A stretch of DNA of 28,398 bases from Desulfobacteraceae bacterium (GCA_030615565.1 JAUWZC010000004.1:1-28398), one strand, 5' to 3'; counted from the stretch's first letter, positions 15,615-23,559 are shown. Notes: a model not told the origin generated them from the letters alone. Translations and numbers: made by a program.

Positions 15615-16687
15615 CTATCACCTATACTCCGCAATGCAAGGCCAATAGAGATAACGGCCATGGCGGCATGATAATTCAAGTATTCTGCATCAAATAATTT
15701 TTCTTTTATCTCCAGATTACCAAAAGGATTGAGCATCTCTATCTTTAAACCTGTTTCCAGACCGAGATATTTACTGAATCCTGGAATCAAGGATGAACCT
15801 CCGCTAAGTAAGACATTATCAACTTTTATGTCTATAAAAGTAGTTGCCACAAAATCAAGAGCCCTCTTTACTTCCTGAGCCCATTTTGTAATTGTTGAGG
15901 AAAATATTTCCTCAATTATAGGCCTCTTCTCTGTTTCTATTGGTTTAGCACCCAATTTTACCATCTCTGCTTCTTGAAAAGGGATATTTAATCTTTTTTG
16001 GAGCTCACTTGTTATTTGGGAACCGCCATAGGATGAGTCTCTGGTAAATATAGAGGCACCATCTTTAATAACGTTTATCGTTAGTTGTTGAGCGCCGATA
16101 TTTACCAGGGCATGGCAGCCAGATTGTTCATGATTGCTGATTTCGAAGGCATTTTGTAGGGCAAAGGCATCTATATCTAAAACCATAGGATTTAGTTCTG
16201 TTAAGTGAAGAAGGCTTATGTATTCTTCAACTATATCTTTCTTTGCAGCTACCAAAAGAACATCCATCAGCTCTTCCTTTTCCTCTTCTTCTGTCTCTTC
16301 TTTCCCCGAGGGGAAGATCTGAAAATCCAAATTTACGTCATTAATGTCAAAAGGAATGTATTGTTCTGCTTCACCCTGTATACTTCGTTCTAAGTCTTCT
16401 TCTTCTTTTTTGGGTATTGTAATCTTTTTAACAATAACTGAATAACCAGATATTGATGTAGCCACATTTTTGCTTTTAATTTTTAGATTTTTTAGGAGGT
16501 TTTTTAGGGCGGAAGAAACTATTTCCACTTCCTTTATAGAGCCTTCGACTATAGACTCTTGAGGTAGCTCTATCATGCCAAAGTTTTTTAAAATCATTCC
16601 CTTTTTGGTATCGTCAATCTCGACAATCTTGATAGAGTGGGATCCAATATCAATCCCAATAAGTTTATTTTTTTCTGATACAGGCAT
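15611..16687 (-). CDS. pilM: Type IV pilus actin-like ATPase PilM
   Basis: This 358-residue cytoplasmic actin/FtsA-fold protein binds nucleotide and the PilN tail. The phosphate-1 loop is GIDIGSHSIKIVEI (residues 11-24). The phosphate-2 region is ALVNIGAQQLTINVI, and the adenosine motif is VLLSGGSSLIPGF near residue 294. The segment RSIQGEAEQYIPFDINDV is characteristic of PilM. It is the first structural gene of the operon, starting 17 bases after the XRE gene, with AAAAGGAATT upstream. Confidence 0.95.
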   Translation of the reverse strand: MPVSEKNKLIGIDIGSHSIKIVEIDDTKKGMILKNFGMIELPQESIVEGSIKEVEIVSSALKNLLKNLKIKSKNVATSISGYSVIVKKITIPKKEEEDLERSIQGEAEQYIPFDINDVNLDFQIFPSGKEETEEEEKEELMDVLLVAAKKDIVEEYISLLHLTELNPMVLDIDAFALQNAFEISNHEQSGCHALVNIGAQQLTINVIKDGASIFTRDSSYGGSQITSELQKRLNIPFQEAEMVKLGAKPIETEKRPIIEEIFSSTITKWAQEVKRALDFVATTFIDIKVDNVLLSGGSSLIPGFSKYLGLETGLKIEMLNPFGNLEIKEKLFDAEYLNYHAAMAVISIGLALRSIGDR

Positions 16688-16704
16688 TTGAGGCCTAATT
16701 CCTT

Positions 16705-16908
16705 TTATTTATCATTCAAAAAAAGTTTATCTTTGTCAGTTAGCTTATAGCCGAGGGCCAGAATAATTTTTCTCTTTGTCTCCATCCTACAATCTTTACC
16801 TCTTTCAATCCTATCGATTGTTAATGGAGAAACACCTGCTTTTCTGGCCAGTTCCGCTTTGCTTAATAAAAGTTGTTCTCTTATTTTCTTTACCGAATTT
16901 TGGCCCAC
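16705..16908 (-). CDS. Small XRE-family regulator upstream of pilM
   Basis: This 67-residue DNA-binding protein is almost entirely one helix-turn-helix domain of the Cro/CI (XRE) type: IREQLLLSKAELARKAGVSPL then TIDRIERGKDCRMETKRKI (split here). I chose the GTG at 16908 because GGAGGA stands seven bases before it. The longer reading begins with TTG at 16953, has no ribosome site and would start at about the predicted transcription start. The gene leads the pil operon and faces lepB. A 10-base inverted repeat in the divergent region is a natural candidate operator. Autoregulation of the pil operon is inferred, not shown. Confidence 0.85.
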   Translation of the reverse strand: MGQNSVKKIREQLLLSKAELARKAGVSPLTIDRIERGKDCRMETKRKIILALGYKLTDKDKLFLNDK

Positions 16909-16964
16909 TGCCCATTCCTCCAAAAAAGATTTAATCAAAGAATGATAAGTCAAATTTTTTTTAT

Positions 16965-16993
16965 ACTAATGCATATATAGATTAATTTGTCAA
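16965..16993 (-). promoter_or_regulatory. Candidate promoter for the XRE-pilMNOPQ operon
   Basis: On the minus strand a perfect TTGACA (16993-16988) precedes an AT-rich stretch. The best -10-like words are TAGTAT (16968-16963, 19-base spacer) and ATTAGT (16970-16965, 17-base spacer). The -35 is convincing; the -10 choice is uncertain. Confidence 0.45.
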
Positions 16994-17014
16994 GCATTTT
17001 TAATAAATTAAATA

Positions 17015-17050
17015 AAATTACCACAATTTATAGCTATATAGTGGTAATTT
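17015..17050. promoter_or_regulatory. 10-base inverted repeat, candidate operator between pil and lepB
   Basis: AAATTACCAC (17015-17024) and GTGGTAATTT (17041-17050) are exact inverted copies 16 bases apart. They lie in the AT-rich divergent region 16909-17218, behind the pil promoter. The region also holds a direct repeat GAAATTGC (17129-17136, 17146-17153). The size and symmetry fit a dimeric regulator such as the adjacent XRE protein. Confidence 0.55.
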
Positions 17051-17218
17051 ATAATATTAATACAATATGTAGTAATATATCAGGGAAGATATCAATGGAG
17101 TACCTAAGAATTTTTTATTATTTTTTTTGAAATTGCCTATGTTGAGAAATTGCTTTACAAAAAAGTAATTCTTACATTAAATTCTTAAGGTCAAATGGGG
17201 TATAAGGGAGGTATTTTT

Positions 17219-17899
17219 TTGGATAAAGCGACAGAAGAAAGAAAAAAAAGGAGAGAAGGGCAGAAAAAGAGCCTCTTCAGGGAATATTTAGAAGCAGCTA
17301 TAATAGCTCTTTTTCTGGCACTTTTCATTAGGGCATTTGTGATTCAGGCATTTAAGATCCCTTCAGGATCTATGAAACCAACACTTCTTATTGGAGATCA
17401 TATCTTAGTAAATAAATTTATTTATGGAATTAAGGTACCATTTACTGACCACTATATTATACAGTTTAAAAAACCGAAGAGAGGGAATATAGTAGTTTTT
17501 AAATGGCCAAGAGATGAGAGGAAAGATTTCATAAAGAGAGTTATTGGCATTGAGGGAGATAAGATTGAGATAAGAAATGATGTGTTGTATGTGAACGATG
17601 AAAAAATAAAGACAGAATATGTTGGAAAATATAAAGATGAAAATCTTGCCCAGGCAGATAAGTATTTAGAATTGCTTGGAGAGTCTAAGCATTATATATT
17701 GGATGAATATATTAAACATGAAAATTATGATCCTGTGATTGTGCCTGAAAATTCCATTTTTGTTATGGGTGATAACCGTGATAATAGCCATGATAGTAGA
17801 TACTGGCGCTTTGTTTCCTTAAATAAGCTTAAAGGGAAGGCTATTATTATTTATTGGTCTTGGCCCCACTGGAATAGGTTTGGACATTTAATTAGGTGA
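17219..17899 (+). CDS. lepB: Signal peptidase I
   Basis: This 226-residue type I leader peptidase removes signal peptides at the outer face of the inner membrane. I chose the TTG at 17219 because AGGGAGG (17205-17211) is well spaced from it. An in-frame ATG at 17195 would add eight residues. One membrane anchor (AAIIALFLALFIRAFVIQAF) is followed by the catalytic serine in PSGSMKPTLLIGD and the general-base lysine in KDFIKRVIG. The GDNRDNSHDSRYW signature is near the end. The residue after RYW is arginine where most family members have glycine. The insertion between the catalytic lysine and the GDNRDNS motif, including a KYLELLGESKHYILDEYI stretch, is usual for proteobacterial enzymes. The next gene starts 28 bases downstream. 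Confidence 0.95.
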   Translation: MDKATEERKKRREGQKKSLFREYLEAAIIALFLALFIRAFVIQAFKIPSGSMKPTLLIGDHILVNKFIYGIKVPFTDHYIIQFKKPKRGNIVVFKWPRDERKDFIKRVIGIEGDKIEIRNDVLYVNDEKIKTEYVGKYKDENLAQADKYLELLGESKHYILDEYIKHENYDPVIVPENSIFVMGDNRDNSHDSRYWRFVSLNKLKGKAIIIYWSWPHWNRFGHLIR

Positions 17900-17927
17900 G
17901 ATTAAATTATCAGCTATTCTCTGTCTT

Positions 17928-20501
17928 ATGAATTATATTGATAAGATAGTTGCAAATCGTTCAATAAACGAAAAGGTGGTCATCCCTGTCTTAGAGGAGA
18001 GCCTGAAAGAGAATGATATATTTAATAGGAATTCTTTTGATAAACTCTTGAAACTTGGCTTAAAGGACGATGAAGCTCTCATCCTTCTAGCCAGTCATAA
18101 GTCTCTGATAAAGTATGGTTATAGACTCTCGCTCGATACGCTGAAGCATATCCTGAGTTTATCTAAAGGAGATAACGAATTCTCTACACTGAAAAGCTTA
18201 ATTAGGTCACCCTTTATCTTTGCAAAGGCTGGCTGGATATACGAGCATGCTCCCTACTTTATTTTTTATAACAGATATAAGCAAGAGGAGCTTGATTGCT
18301 GCATCCTCCAGTTTGCTGAAAGTTATCAATCCCTTTTTTTGGCCAATCAGGTATCTTTTGATATTCAGGAAAAATCGACTAACCCTAGGCGTGTTCTGGC
18401 GACTTCCTTTTGGGAGAAAGAGATCTGGGATCCTGTTGAAATGATAGTCTGGGCCAGAAGAAACAACTTGGAGGGAGTTGAGTTAAATGTTGATTTTCAC
18501 CCATTTAATTATGCTAGACTTTTACCAGAGGAGCTTAGCGAGGAGAAGAGGCAAGAGATAAAGGCTGCTGCCTCAAGGCTTGGAGTAAAGATAGATATCC
18601 ATTCCCCCATTGTTGGACCTTATTCGCCTTTCCCAAATCCTGACAAGGGTAAGCCTATTTTTTATAATCCTTTGGAATGCCTGGAGCCCCAGCGAGAGAC
18701 CATTTTCTTGGCAAGAGATATAGGTGCAGGATCTGTTGTTGTTCATCTCATTGATCTTCCAAGAATAAATGAAATGGCAAAGCTTATTATGGCTGCAGCC
18801 GGAAGTTCTGTTCGGATAACAATAGAGAATTACTGTGAAACAGAAGAAAGACAAGATGCAGACACATTTATGTCTGTCATTAGTGAAATTTGCTATTCTT
18901 TACCAAAGGAGTTAGTCAGAGATAATTTTGGTGTAACTTTGGATGTTGGACACCTGAATATAGAGGGAGAGGATCCTTTGATTGGAGCAGAGAAGATTGG
19001 AAAATGGTGCAAAGATAAAGGAATTTTCTTAAGAGTACATGCGACTGATAATTATGGTAAATTGCTATATTATGCGCCTCATTACAGTGCAGATGTCCAT
19101 GGAAATGTCTCTGGCAGGGGGATCAACAATTCCTTAATAATAAAAATGTTGCGACATATGGGCCTTAATTTTGATGTGTTGGCAGAGCAGATACAACCAT
19201 TAACACCTGATGATATAGCCCTTATCGATAATGCACAGAGATTCTCTATAAATGAGTCATATGATAACATTATAGAGGATGGGAAAAAGAGATTATCAAC
19301 TATAGGGGTAGATAGCATTATTGATTTAGAGGCGATAGAGGAAGGTGCATACCAATTCTTAGCTGGTTTAGAGGATATAGATTCTTTAAGGGAGTACCTC
19401 CTTTATAGAAAGATTCAGACGAAAAAATACCTTTCAGTGGGCGAGGTCAAAAAATCATCCCTCGAATTTATGAAAATGCCCCAGTCTTTTAAGGGCGAGC
19501 TGATGGAGTATATTGACGACCTTTTAGCCCCTGTTCAGAGAGAGACAGGCTTGATAGATAGAAGTAAGATAGATTTGGTTTATCAGAATATCAGTGGGGC
19601 CTTATTTGGAAGGCTGAATAGGAAGAATCTCAACCAGATATTTTACAGAACCAAGACCTTCAACCGAGGTGATATCATCTTAGAGCAAAACAGTAAAGGG
19701 ACAGAGATGTATTTTATTAGAGAAGGGGAGGTAACTGCTTTTGTTGATGATATAAATCTGGCTACATTGGGTGCAGGTGAAATTTTTGGTGAGATGAGTT
19801 TATTTTATAATATCAAAAGGACGGCCACCATCAAGACTAATAAGGATAATACAAAACTTGGCATCTTACCCAGGGATGAGTTTGAAGATATCTTGGTGAA
19901 TAATAGGAGATATGCATATGATTTGATCTACAGGTTGTTTAATACTCTTCCACAGAGGCTTAGAAACTTGAATCAAAAATATAAAACAGCGATGATAACC
20001 CTGAAGCATTTTTTGGGGAGTGATCTAGAAAGGGTTAAACGTCTTGAAAATATCATCTCTGAGTCCCAATTTATGAAAACATCGCTATCTAACCTCTCTT
20101 TGGAAGATATAGAAAGATTGTTTACAGAGAAGAGGAGCTTTGATCCGGATGAGGAGATTTTTGCCGAAGGAGATACAGGCGATGGCGTATATATTATCTT
20201 GGATGGAAAGGTCCGAGTAATCATTTTTACAAGCGATTTTAAAGAGATTGAATTGGGAGAGCTGGAGGCTGGTCAGATTTTCGGTGAGATGGCCTTGATA
20301 GATGATAAACCACGATCGGCCAGCGTTGTACCTTTTACACCGTGCAAGTTAGCCTTTATGTCTGGGAAGCAATTTAATTATCTTATTCAAACAAAGTCTG
20401 ATCTCGCATATCGTTTTATGTCATCTGTGTGTCTATCTCTTTTTAGGCATATTCTTAGGCTCAACGCTGTCTATCTAAAAGCAAAGAAGGAATTTCAATA
20501 A
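17928..20501 (+). CDS. TIM-barrel (AP endonuclease 2/xylose isomerase-like) fused to two cNMP-binding domains
   Basis: This 857-residue soluble protein has four parts. Residues 1-150 are a helical region I do not recognise. Residues about 155-425 are a sugar-isomerase/AP-endonuclease-2-type TIM barrel. Its strand ends carry the expected metal-ligand-type residues: H225 in DIHSPI, H273 in VVHLID, E300 in TIENY, D339 and H342 in TLDVGHL, H371 in RVHATD, H391 in DVHGN and E420 in LAEQI. Residues about 430-565 are a helical linker. Residues about 573-655 and 738-815 are two cyclic-nucleotide-binding domains with phosphate-binding cassettes FGEMSLFYNIKRTATI (E622, R631) and FGEMALIDDKPRSASV (E787, R796). 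The second matches the canonical cassette closely. The likely meaning is a metal-dependent enzyme controlled by cAMP or cGMP. The substrate is unknown. The ribosome site is weak; the gene lies 28 bases after lepB and may be co-transcribed with it. Confidence 0.85.
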   Translation: MNYIDKIVANRSINEKVVIPVLEESLKENDIFNRNSFDKLLKLGLKDDEALILLASHKSLIKYGYRLSLDTLKHILSLSKGDNEFSTLKSLIRSPFIFAKAGWIYEHAPYFIFYNRYKQEELDCCILQFAESYQSLFLANQVSFDIQEKSTNPRRVLATSFWEKEIWDPVEMIVWARRNNLEGVELNVDFHPFNYARLLPEELSEEKRQEIKAAASRLGVKIDIHSPIVGPYSPFPNPDKGKPIFYNPLECLEPQRETIFLARDIGAGSVVVHLIDLPRINEMAKLIMAAAGSSVRITIENYCETEERQDADTFMSVISEICYSLPKELVRDNFGVTLDVGHLNIEGEDPLIGAEKIGKWCKDKGIFLRVHATDNYGKLLYYAPHYSADVHGNVSGRGINNSLIIKMLRHMGLNFDVLAEQIQPLTPDDIALIDNAQRFSINESYDNIIEDGKKRLSTIGVDSIIDLEAIEEGAYQFLAGLEDIDSLREYLLYRKIQTKKYLSVGEVKKSSLEFMKMPQSFKGELMEYIDDLLAPVQRETGLIDRSKIDLVYQNISGALFGRLNRKNLNQIFYRTKTFNRGDIILEQNSKGTEMYFIREGEVTAFVDDINLATLGAGEIFGEMSLFYNIKRTATIKTNKDNTKLGILPRDEFEDILVNNRRYAYDLIYRLFNTLPQRLRNLNQKYKTAMITLKHFLGSDLERVKRLENIISESQFMKTSLSNLSLEDIERLFTEKRSFDPDEEIFAEGDTGDGVYIILDGKVRVIIFTSDFKEIELGELEAGQIFGEMALIDDKPRSASVVPFTPCKLAFMSGKQFNYLIQTKSDLAYRFMSSVCLSLFRHILRLNAVYLKAKKEFQ

Positions 20502-20526
20502 ATAAACTGGTCACTTGTTATTTACA

Positions 20527-20829
20527 AGACCTTTGTATAACCCCTGTTTAAGAAAAAATTTGGCTTCAGCATTTTACATACTTTGGCCAGAAGGATCTCT
20601 TTTTTTACTTATGACCTGATATAGGTAAGAGCATTGTCCGTTTCAAAATGGTTTATCAAGGCGGAGCATAAAATAACATTGTCAAGTTGCCCTTCGGCCT
20701 CGAGCTCAGGGCCGAGAGGCTATAAACCATTTTGAAACGGCACAGTAAGGCACATTGTTTTAGGCCATAAGAAAAAAAGAGATCCTCCTGGCCACAGGTT
20801 ACAAAAACTTTAATGCTGTGCAAAGGTCT
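20527..20829. repeat. Nested inverted-repeat element, copy 2, before the NusG paralogue
   Basis: The inner arms CCGTTTCAAAATGGTTTAT (20638-20656) and their exact complement (20722-20740) carry the same core as copy 1 at 3771-3946. The outer arms 20584-20617 and 20762-20794 pair with two mismatches and one bulge. They begin TGGCCAGAAGGATCTC, unlike copy 1, yet keep the T7 tract. Further out, CAGCATT/AATGCTG (20567-20573, 20812-20818) and AGACCTTTG/CAAAGGTCT (20527-20535, 20821-20829) extend the symmetry. The loop aligns with that of copy 1 but has about 30 extra GC-rich bases with their own stem TCGGCC/GGCCGA (20694-20699, 20710-20715). The element occupies most of the gap 20502-20868. No gene was seen in it. 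Confidence 0.88.
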
Positions 20830-20836
20830 AATTTAC

Positions 20837-20872
20837 ATGAAAAAAGAAATACCAATGGCAGGTGATAAATGA
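20837..20872 (+). CDS. Possible 11-codon leader peptide coupled to the NusG paralogue
   Basis: ATG at 20837 reads MKKEIPMAGDK and stops with a TGA that overlaps the next ATG (ATGA, 20869-20872). AAAGG at 20822-20826 is a possible ribosome site. Such short upstream frames can couple or regulate translation, but one this short can arise by chance. Confidence 0.3.
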   Translation: MKKEIPMAGDK

Positions 20873-21393
20873 CAAATAGTTTGAGCGAAAATCAACTAAA
20901 ATGGTATGCCATACATTCAAGAAGCCGGCATGAGGATGTTGTTCATAAAGGGCTGAAGAAAAAACTGATTGAGGCCTTTCTCCCTAAAATGCAGGTCATG
21001 AGCAGGAGAAAAGATCGGAGGAAAAGGATATTGGTCCCCCTTTTGCCAGGCTATGTCTTTGTGCATTCAGATTTAAATCCATATCAACACTGGGATATAA
21101 TTAAGACTTATGGAGTTGTTAGAATAGTTGGTATCCAAGGAAAACCTGTTCCAGTAAGAGATGAAGAGATATTATCACTTAAGACATTACATGGCACTGA
21201 CAGGACTGTTAGGAACCAGGCCTATATGAAAAAAGGTGACAGGATTATGATTATGGAGGGACCTCTAAAAGGACTGACTGGATTTTATCTCAGGCATAAG
21301 GGTAAAGCTGACAAGGTGGTCATATCAATAGAGCTACTTCAAAGATCCTTAGCCGTAGAAGTTGAGGATTTGATTGTGGAGAAGATTAGTTAG
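20869..21393 (+). CDS. NusG-family transcription antiterminator paralogue (UpxY/RfaH-like)
   Basis: This 174-residue protein has the NGN domain (KWYAIHSRSRHEDVVHKGL at residues 11-29; KRILVPLLPGYVFVHSDL at 53-70) and a C-terminal KOW domain (KKGDRIMIMEGPLKGLTGFY, about 124-143). The PLLPGYVFV segment is the RNA polymerase-contacting part. Length and divergence suggest a specialised paralogue rather than housekeeping NusG, which is normally beside rplK and secE. Such paralogues usually lead exopolysaccharide or natural-product operons. Here the next gene is on the opposite strand 10 bases away, so it has no downstream target operon in cis. AGGTGA (20860-20865) precedes the start. Confidence 0.88.
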   Translation: MTNSLSENQLKWYAIHSRSRHEDVVHKGLKKKLIEAFLPKMQVMSRRKDRRKRILVPLLPGYVFVHSDLNPYQHWDIIKTYGVVRIVGIQGKPVPVRDEEILSLKTLHGTDRTVRNQAYMKKGDRIMIMEGPLKGLTGFYLRHKGKADKVVISIELLQRSLAVEVEDLIVEKIS

Positions 21394-21403
21394 CGAATTT
21401 GTA

Positions 21404-22735
21404 TCATATCCCCATAGCCCTTTCAAGCCTTGCCCAGGAGATATTATGCTCACTTAAGGCATTAAAATAGTTTGTCCTTGCCTGAGTGAGAAGGGTCAAA
21501 GCATCCAGGACATCGGTGGGGGTGGCAACCTGTTGTTTGTATCTTTCCTCATTCATCCTGAAATTTTCTTCTGCCTGAACCACTGCTTTTTTTGCTACTT
21601 GGATATTCTTTTCCGCCTCCCTCAACGATAAATAGGCCCCCTTCACTTCCAACTGAATATTATCCTTGATCTCTTTTAAGAGGTAGTTGGCTTTTGCCAG
21701 TTTGGCTCTGGCGGCTGCTACATCATGTCCCTTCTTTCTCCATTCCCAAAAGGTCCATTCTCCCTTTAATGTTATTGTCCAGATATCAGGATCTTCCCCT
21801 GGACCGGAGCCTAAAAGAATATCATTGGTCTCTCTTTGATAATTTCCAATTAAAGTCACTGATGGGTAATAGCTACTCTTATTCAAATCTACAGCTTTTT
21901 CAGCAGACATAACATTTAAAGATACCTCTTTTATCTCTGGCCTATTCTGCTCCGCCTTTTCCATGCATTGATCAAGGAGCAGCCTTATGGGATGATAATC
22001 AAGTATATCTTTAATCTTTACCTCTTTGTTAAGCCCCCTTCTGAGCAATTTGTTAAAAAGAGACTTCGCAATTTCTACCGCATTCGTTGCCTTGATCAAA
22101 TTCTGCCGTGCCTGGGCCATCTGGACCTCGGTTTGCAGGAGGGCATTTTTGGCTATAATACCTTCATCATAAAAGGCCTGAGATACCCCCAAATTGGCCT
22201 TTAGTTGCTCCACTGCCTGTTTGGCTACGTTTTCCAGTTTCTCTGCCTTCAAAATCCCAAAATAGGCCTCCTTGACATTCAATACCAGATCCTGAATAGT
22301 AGTCTCTTTCTGGATCTTTGCTGTATCTACCCCTAATGAGGCTATCTCGCGGGATATGGTAAGCCTCCATCCTGTAAAAAGAGGTTGAGTGGCTGTTATA
22401 TTAAATTGGTACGTATTAGTGTCTAATGGGGAAACCTCCCTTGGGGAAAAACTGGGATATTGATACGATGTATATTTGGCATCATTAACTGTATCATTAT
22501 CAAGACGGGTATAAGTGTAACTGGTGCTTAATTTTGGAAGAAAATCAGCCCTTGATGAGAGCTCTTCAAATTCTTTCGCCTTTATCTCTTCTTCTGCTGA
22601 GTAGATAGATAAGCTCTTCTCTAAGGATATCTTAATGCTCTCCTCCAAGGTGAGAACCTCAGAGGCTGAAATTTTTGAAAATCCTAACAGTAGAAAAAAC
22701 AGGATTCCTACAAAAATAGATATCTTTCTTGTCAT
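21404..22735 (-). CDS. TolC-family outer membrane efflux protein
   Basis: This 443-residue outer-membrane channel subunit has a signal peptide (ISIFVGILFFLLLGFSKISA). Two related halves follow, each with a helical-hairpin region rich in Ala, Glu and Lys, the pattern of the outer membrane efflux (OEP) family: ESIKISLEKSLSIYSAEEEI near the start, NVKEAYFGILKAEKLENVAK at about 150, and EVKGAYLSLREAEKNIQVA near 370. Trimers form a periplasm-spanning tunnel for drug efflux or type I secretion. No inner-membrane pump or adaptor gene is adjacent, so its partners are elsewhere. The ribosome site AGGAGAGGAG is strong. The 3' end converges on the NusG paralogue. Confidence 0.92.
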   Translation of the reverse strand: MTRKISIFVGILFFLLLGFSKISASEVLTLEESIKISLEKSLSIYSAEEEIKAKEFEELSSRADFLPKLSTSYTYTRLDNDTVNDAKYTSYQYPSFSPREVSPLDTNTYQFNITATQPLFTGWRLTISREIASLGVDTAKIQKETTIQDLVLNVKEAYFGILKAEKLENVAKQAVEQLKANLGVSQAFYDEGIIAKNALLQTEVQMAQARQNLIKATNAVEIAKSLFNKLLRRGLNKEVKIKDILDYHPIRLLLDQCMEKAEQNRPEIKEVSLNVMSAEKAVDLNKSSYYPSVTLIGNYQRETNDILLGSGPGEDPDIWTITLKGEWTFWEWRKKGHDVAAARAKLAKANYLLKEIKDNIQLEVKGAYLSLREAEKNIQVAKKAVVQAEENFRMNEERYKQQVATPTDVLDALTLLTQARTNYFNALSEHNISWARLERAMGI

Positions 22736-22800
22736 TCTCCTCTCCTCTTTTCTGTTTGTCCCGTTAGATTGTTATGTATTCAAGATATGAACAGACATTC

Positions 22801-22829
22801 ATAATTAGTGTAAGATGTATCTATGTCAA
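22801..22829 (-). promoter_or_regulatory. Candidate sigma70 promoter for the tolC-like gene
   Basis: On the minus strand, TTGACA (22829-22824) is perfect and is followed after 17 bases by AATTAT (22806-22801, 4/6). The start codon lies 66 bases downstream. Confidence 0.5.
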
Positions 22830-22844
22830 GAAAAATAATTGTCT

Positions 22845-23267
22845 ATGTTTTTTGGTGAATCATTTATAATTACCGAATATTTATCTGGAATAGAACAATC
22901 AGGTTCAATCTGGGCATTGATTGAAGCAAAATAAATCTCATGAACAGCTTTTGCTAATCTTATATTAGGAGCAAACTATTAACAGAAAATGTAGCCAACC
23001 TCAAGGGATTGAAAAAGAGACGGCCATGAAATTATACTCTTCTTTATTAGGTATTTGGGGAAGGATAAAGGGTACATTGATGAGAATATACTTTATGAAA
23101 TGCATAAAAACATAACTCCCTTTTTATTAAACTGTAAAGACCAATATTTGGACTGGGAATTAATTGACTGCTGCTTAGATTTAATCTGACATCCACTCTA
23201 TTCAAAGCAACATGCTATTGATCGCTGTCACGCTGTTGAGAATGAGGCTTTCTTGGGATATACTTAA
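22845..23267 (+). pseudogene. Gene debris between tolC-like gene and purB
   Basis: One frame reads several protein-like segments broken by stops. The first is MFFGESFIITEYLSGIEQSG and continues to a TAA at 22932. The next runs from about 23013 (DGHEIILFFIRYLGKDKGYI ... YLDWELIDCCLDLI) to a TGA at 23187, and continues HPLYSKQHAIDRCHAVENEA to a TAA at 23265. The codon pattern suggests a decayed gene, possibly with frameshifts between the first and second segment. I do not recognise the family, and no transposase motif is clear. The rest of the gap (22736-22844 and 23268-23591) holds only promoter-like and hairpin signals. Confidence 0.35.
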
Positions 23268-23496
23268 ATATCGATAAAATGTAGCATACATAATTAAAAC
23301 TTCAACCCCAACAAGGCATCTGTCTTCTAAAAAGCAAAAGCTGCGTATTAAAATTGTAAGATTTAGTCTCAGCTATTGCATAAAAAATATGACTTTCCCT
23401 TACAAACAGATAGAAATTTCCCTGGAAGTGTTACAGGCGATTCACTACCTTAACACCGGAAGAGATGGGATGTCAACTGGTTCATATAATTGAGAA

Positions 23497-23527
23497 AAAT
23501 AGGGTATAGAGATCAAAAACCCTATTT
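23497..23527 (+). terminator. Hairpin upstream of purB
   Basis: AAATAGGGT (23497-23505) and ACCCTATTT (23519-23527) form a 9-base stem with a 13-base loop, followed by ATCTTGATTTTA. It could end transcription from the left or act as a leader structure. The low GC and short T tract leave this open. Confidence 0.45.
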
Positions 23528-23530
23528 ATC

Positions 23531-23559
23531 TTGATTTTATCGGCAAATTACCTTATAGG
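23531..23559 (+). promoter_or_regulatory. Candidate promoter for purB
   Basis: TTGATT (23531-23536) and TATAGG (23554-23559) are separated by 17 bases, each a 4/6 match. The purB start is 33 bases downstream with AGGTG at 23582-23586. Confidence 0.4.

Noticed and set aside
20502..20868. A retron, riboswitch or CRISPR-like interpretation of the palindrome
   Set aside because: No reverse transcriptase, cas gene or repeat-spacer array is nearby, and no known riboswitch core could be recognised. It is better described as an inverted-repeat element of unknown type.
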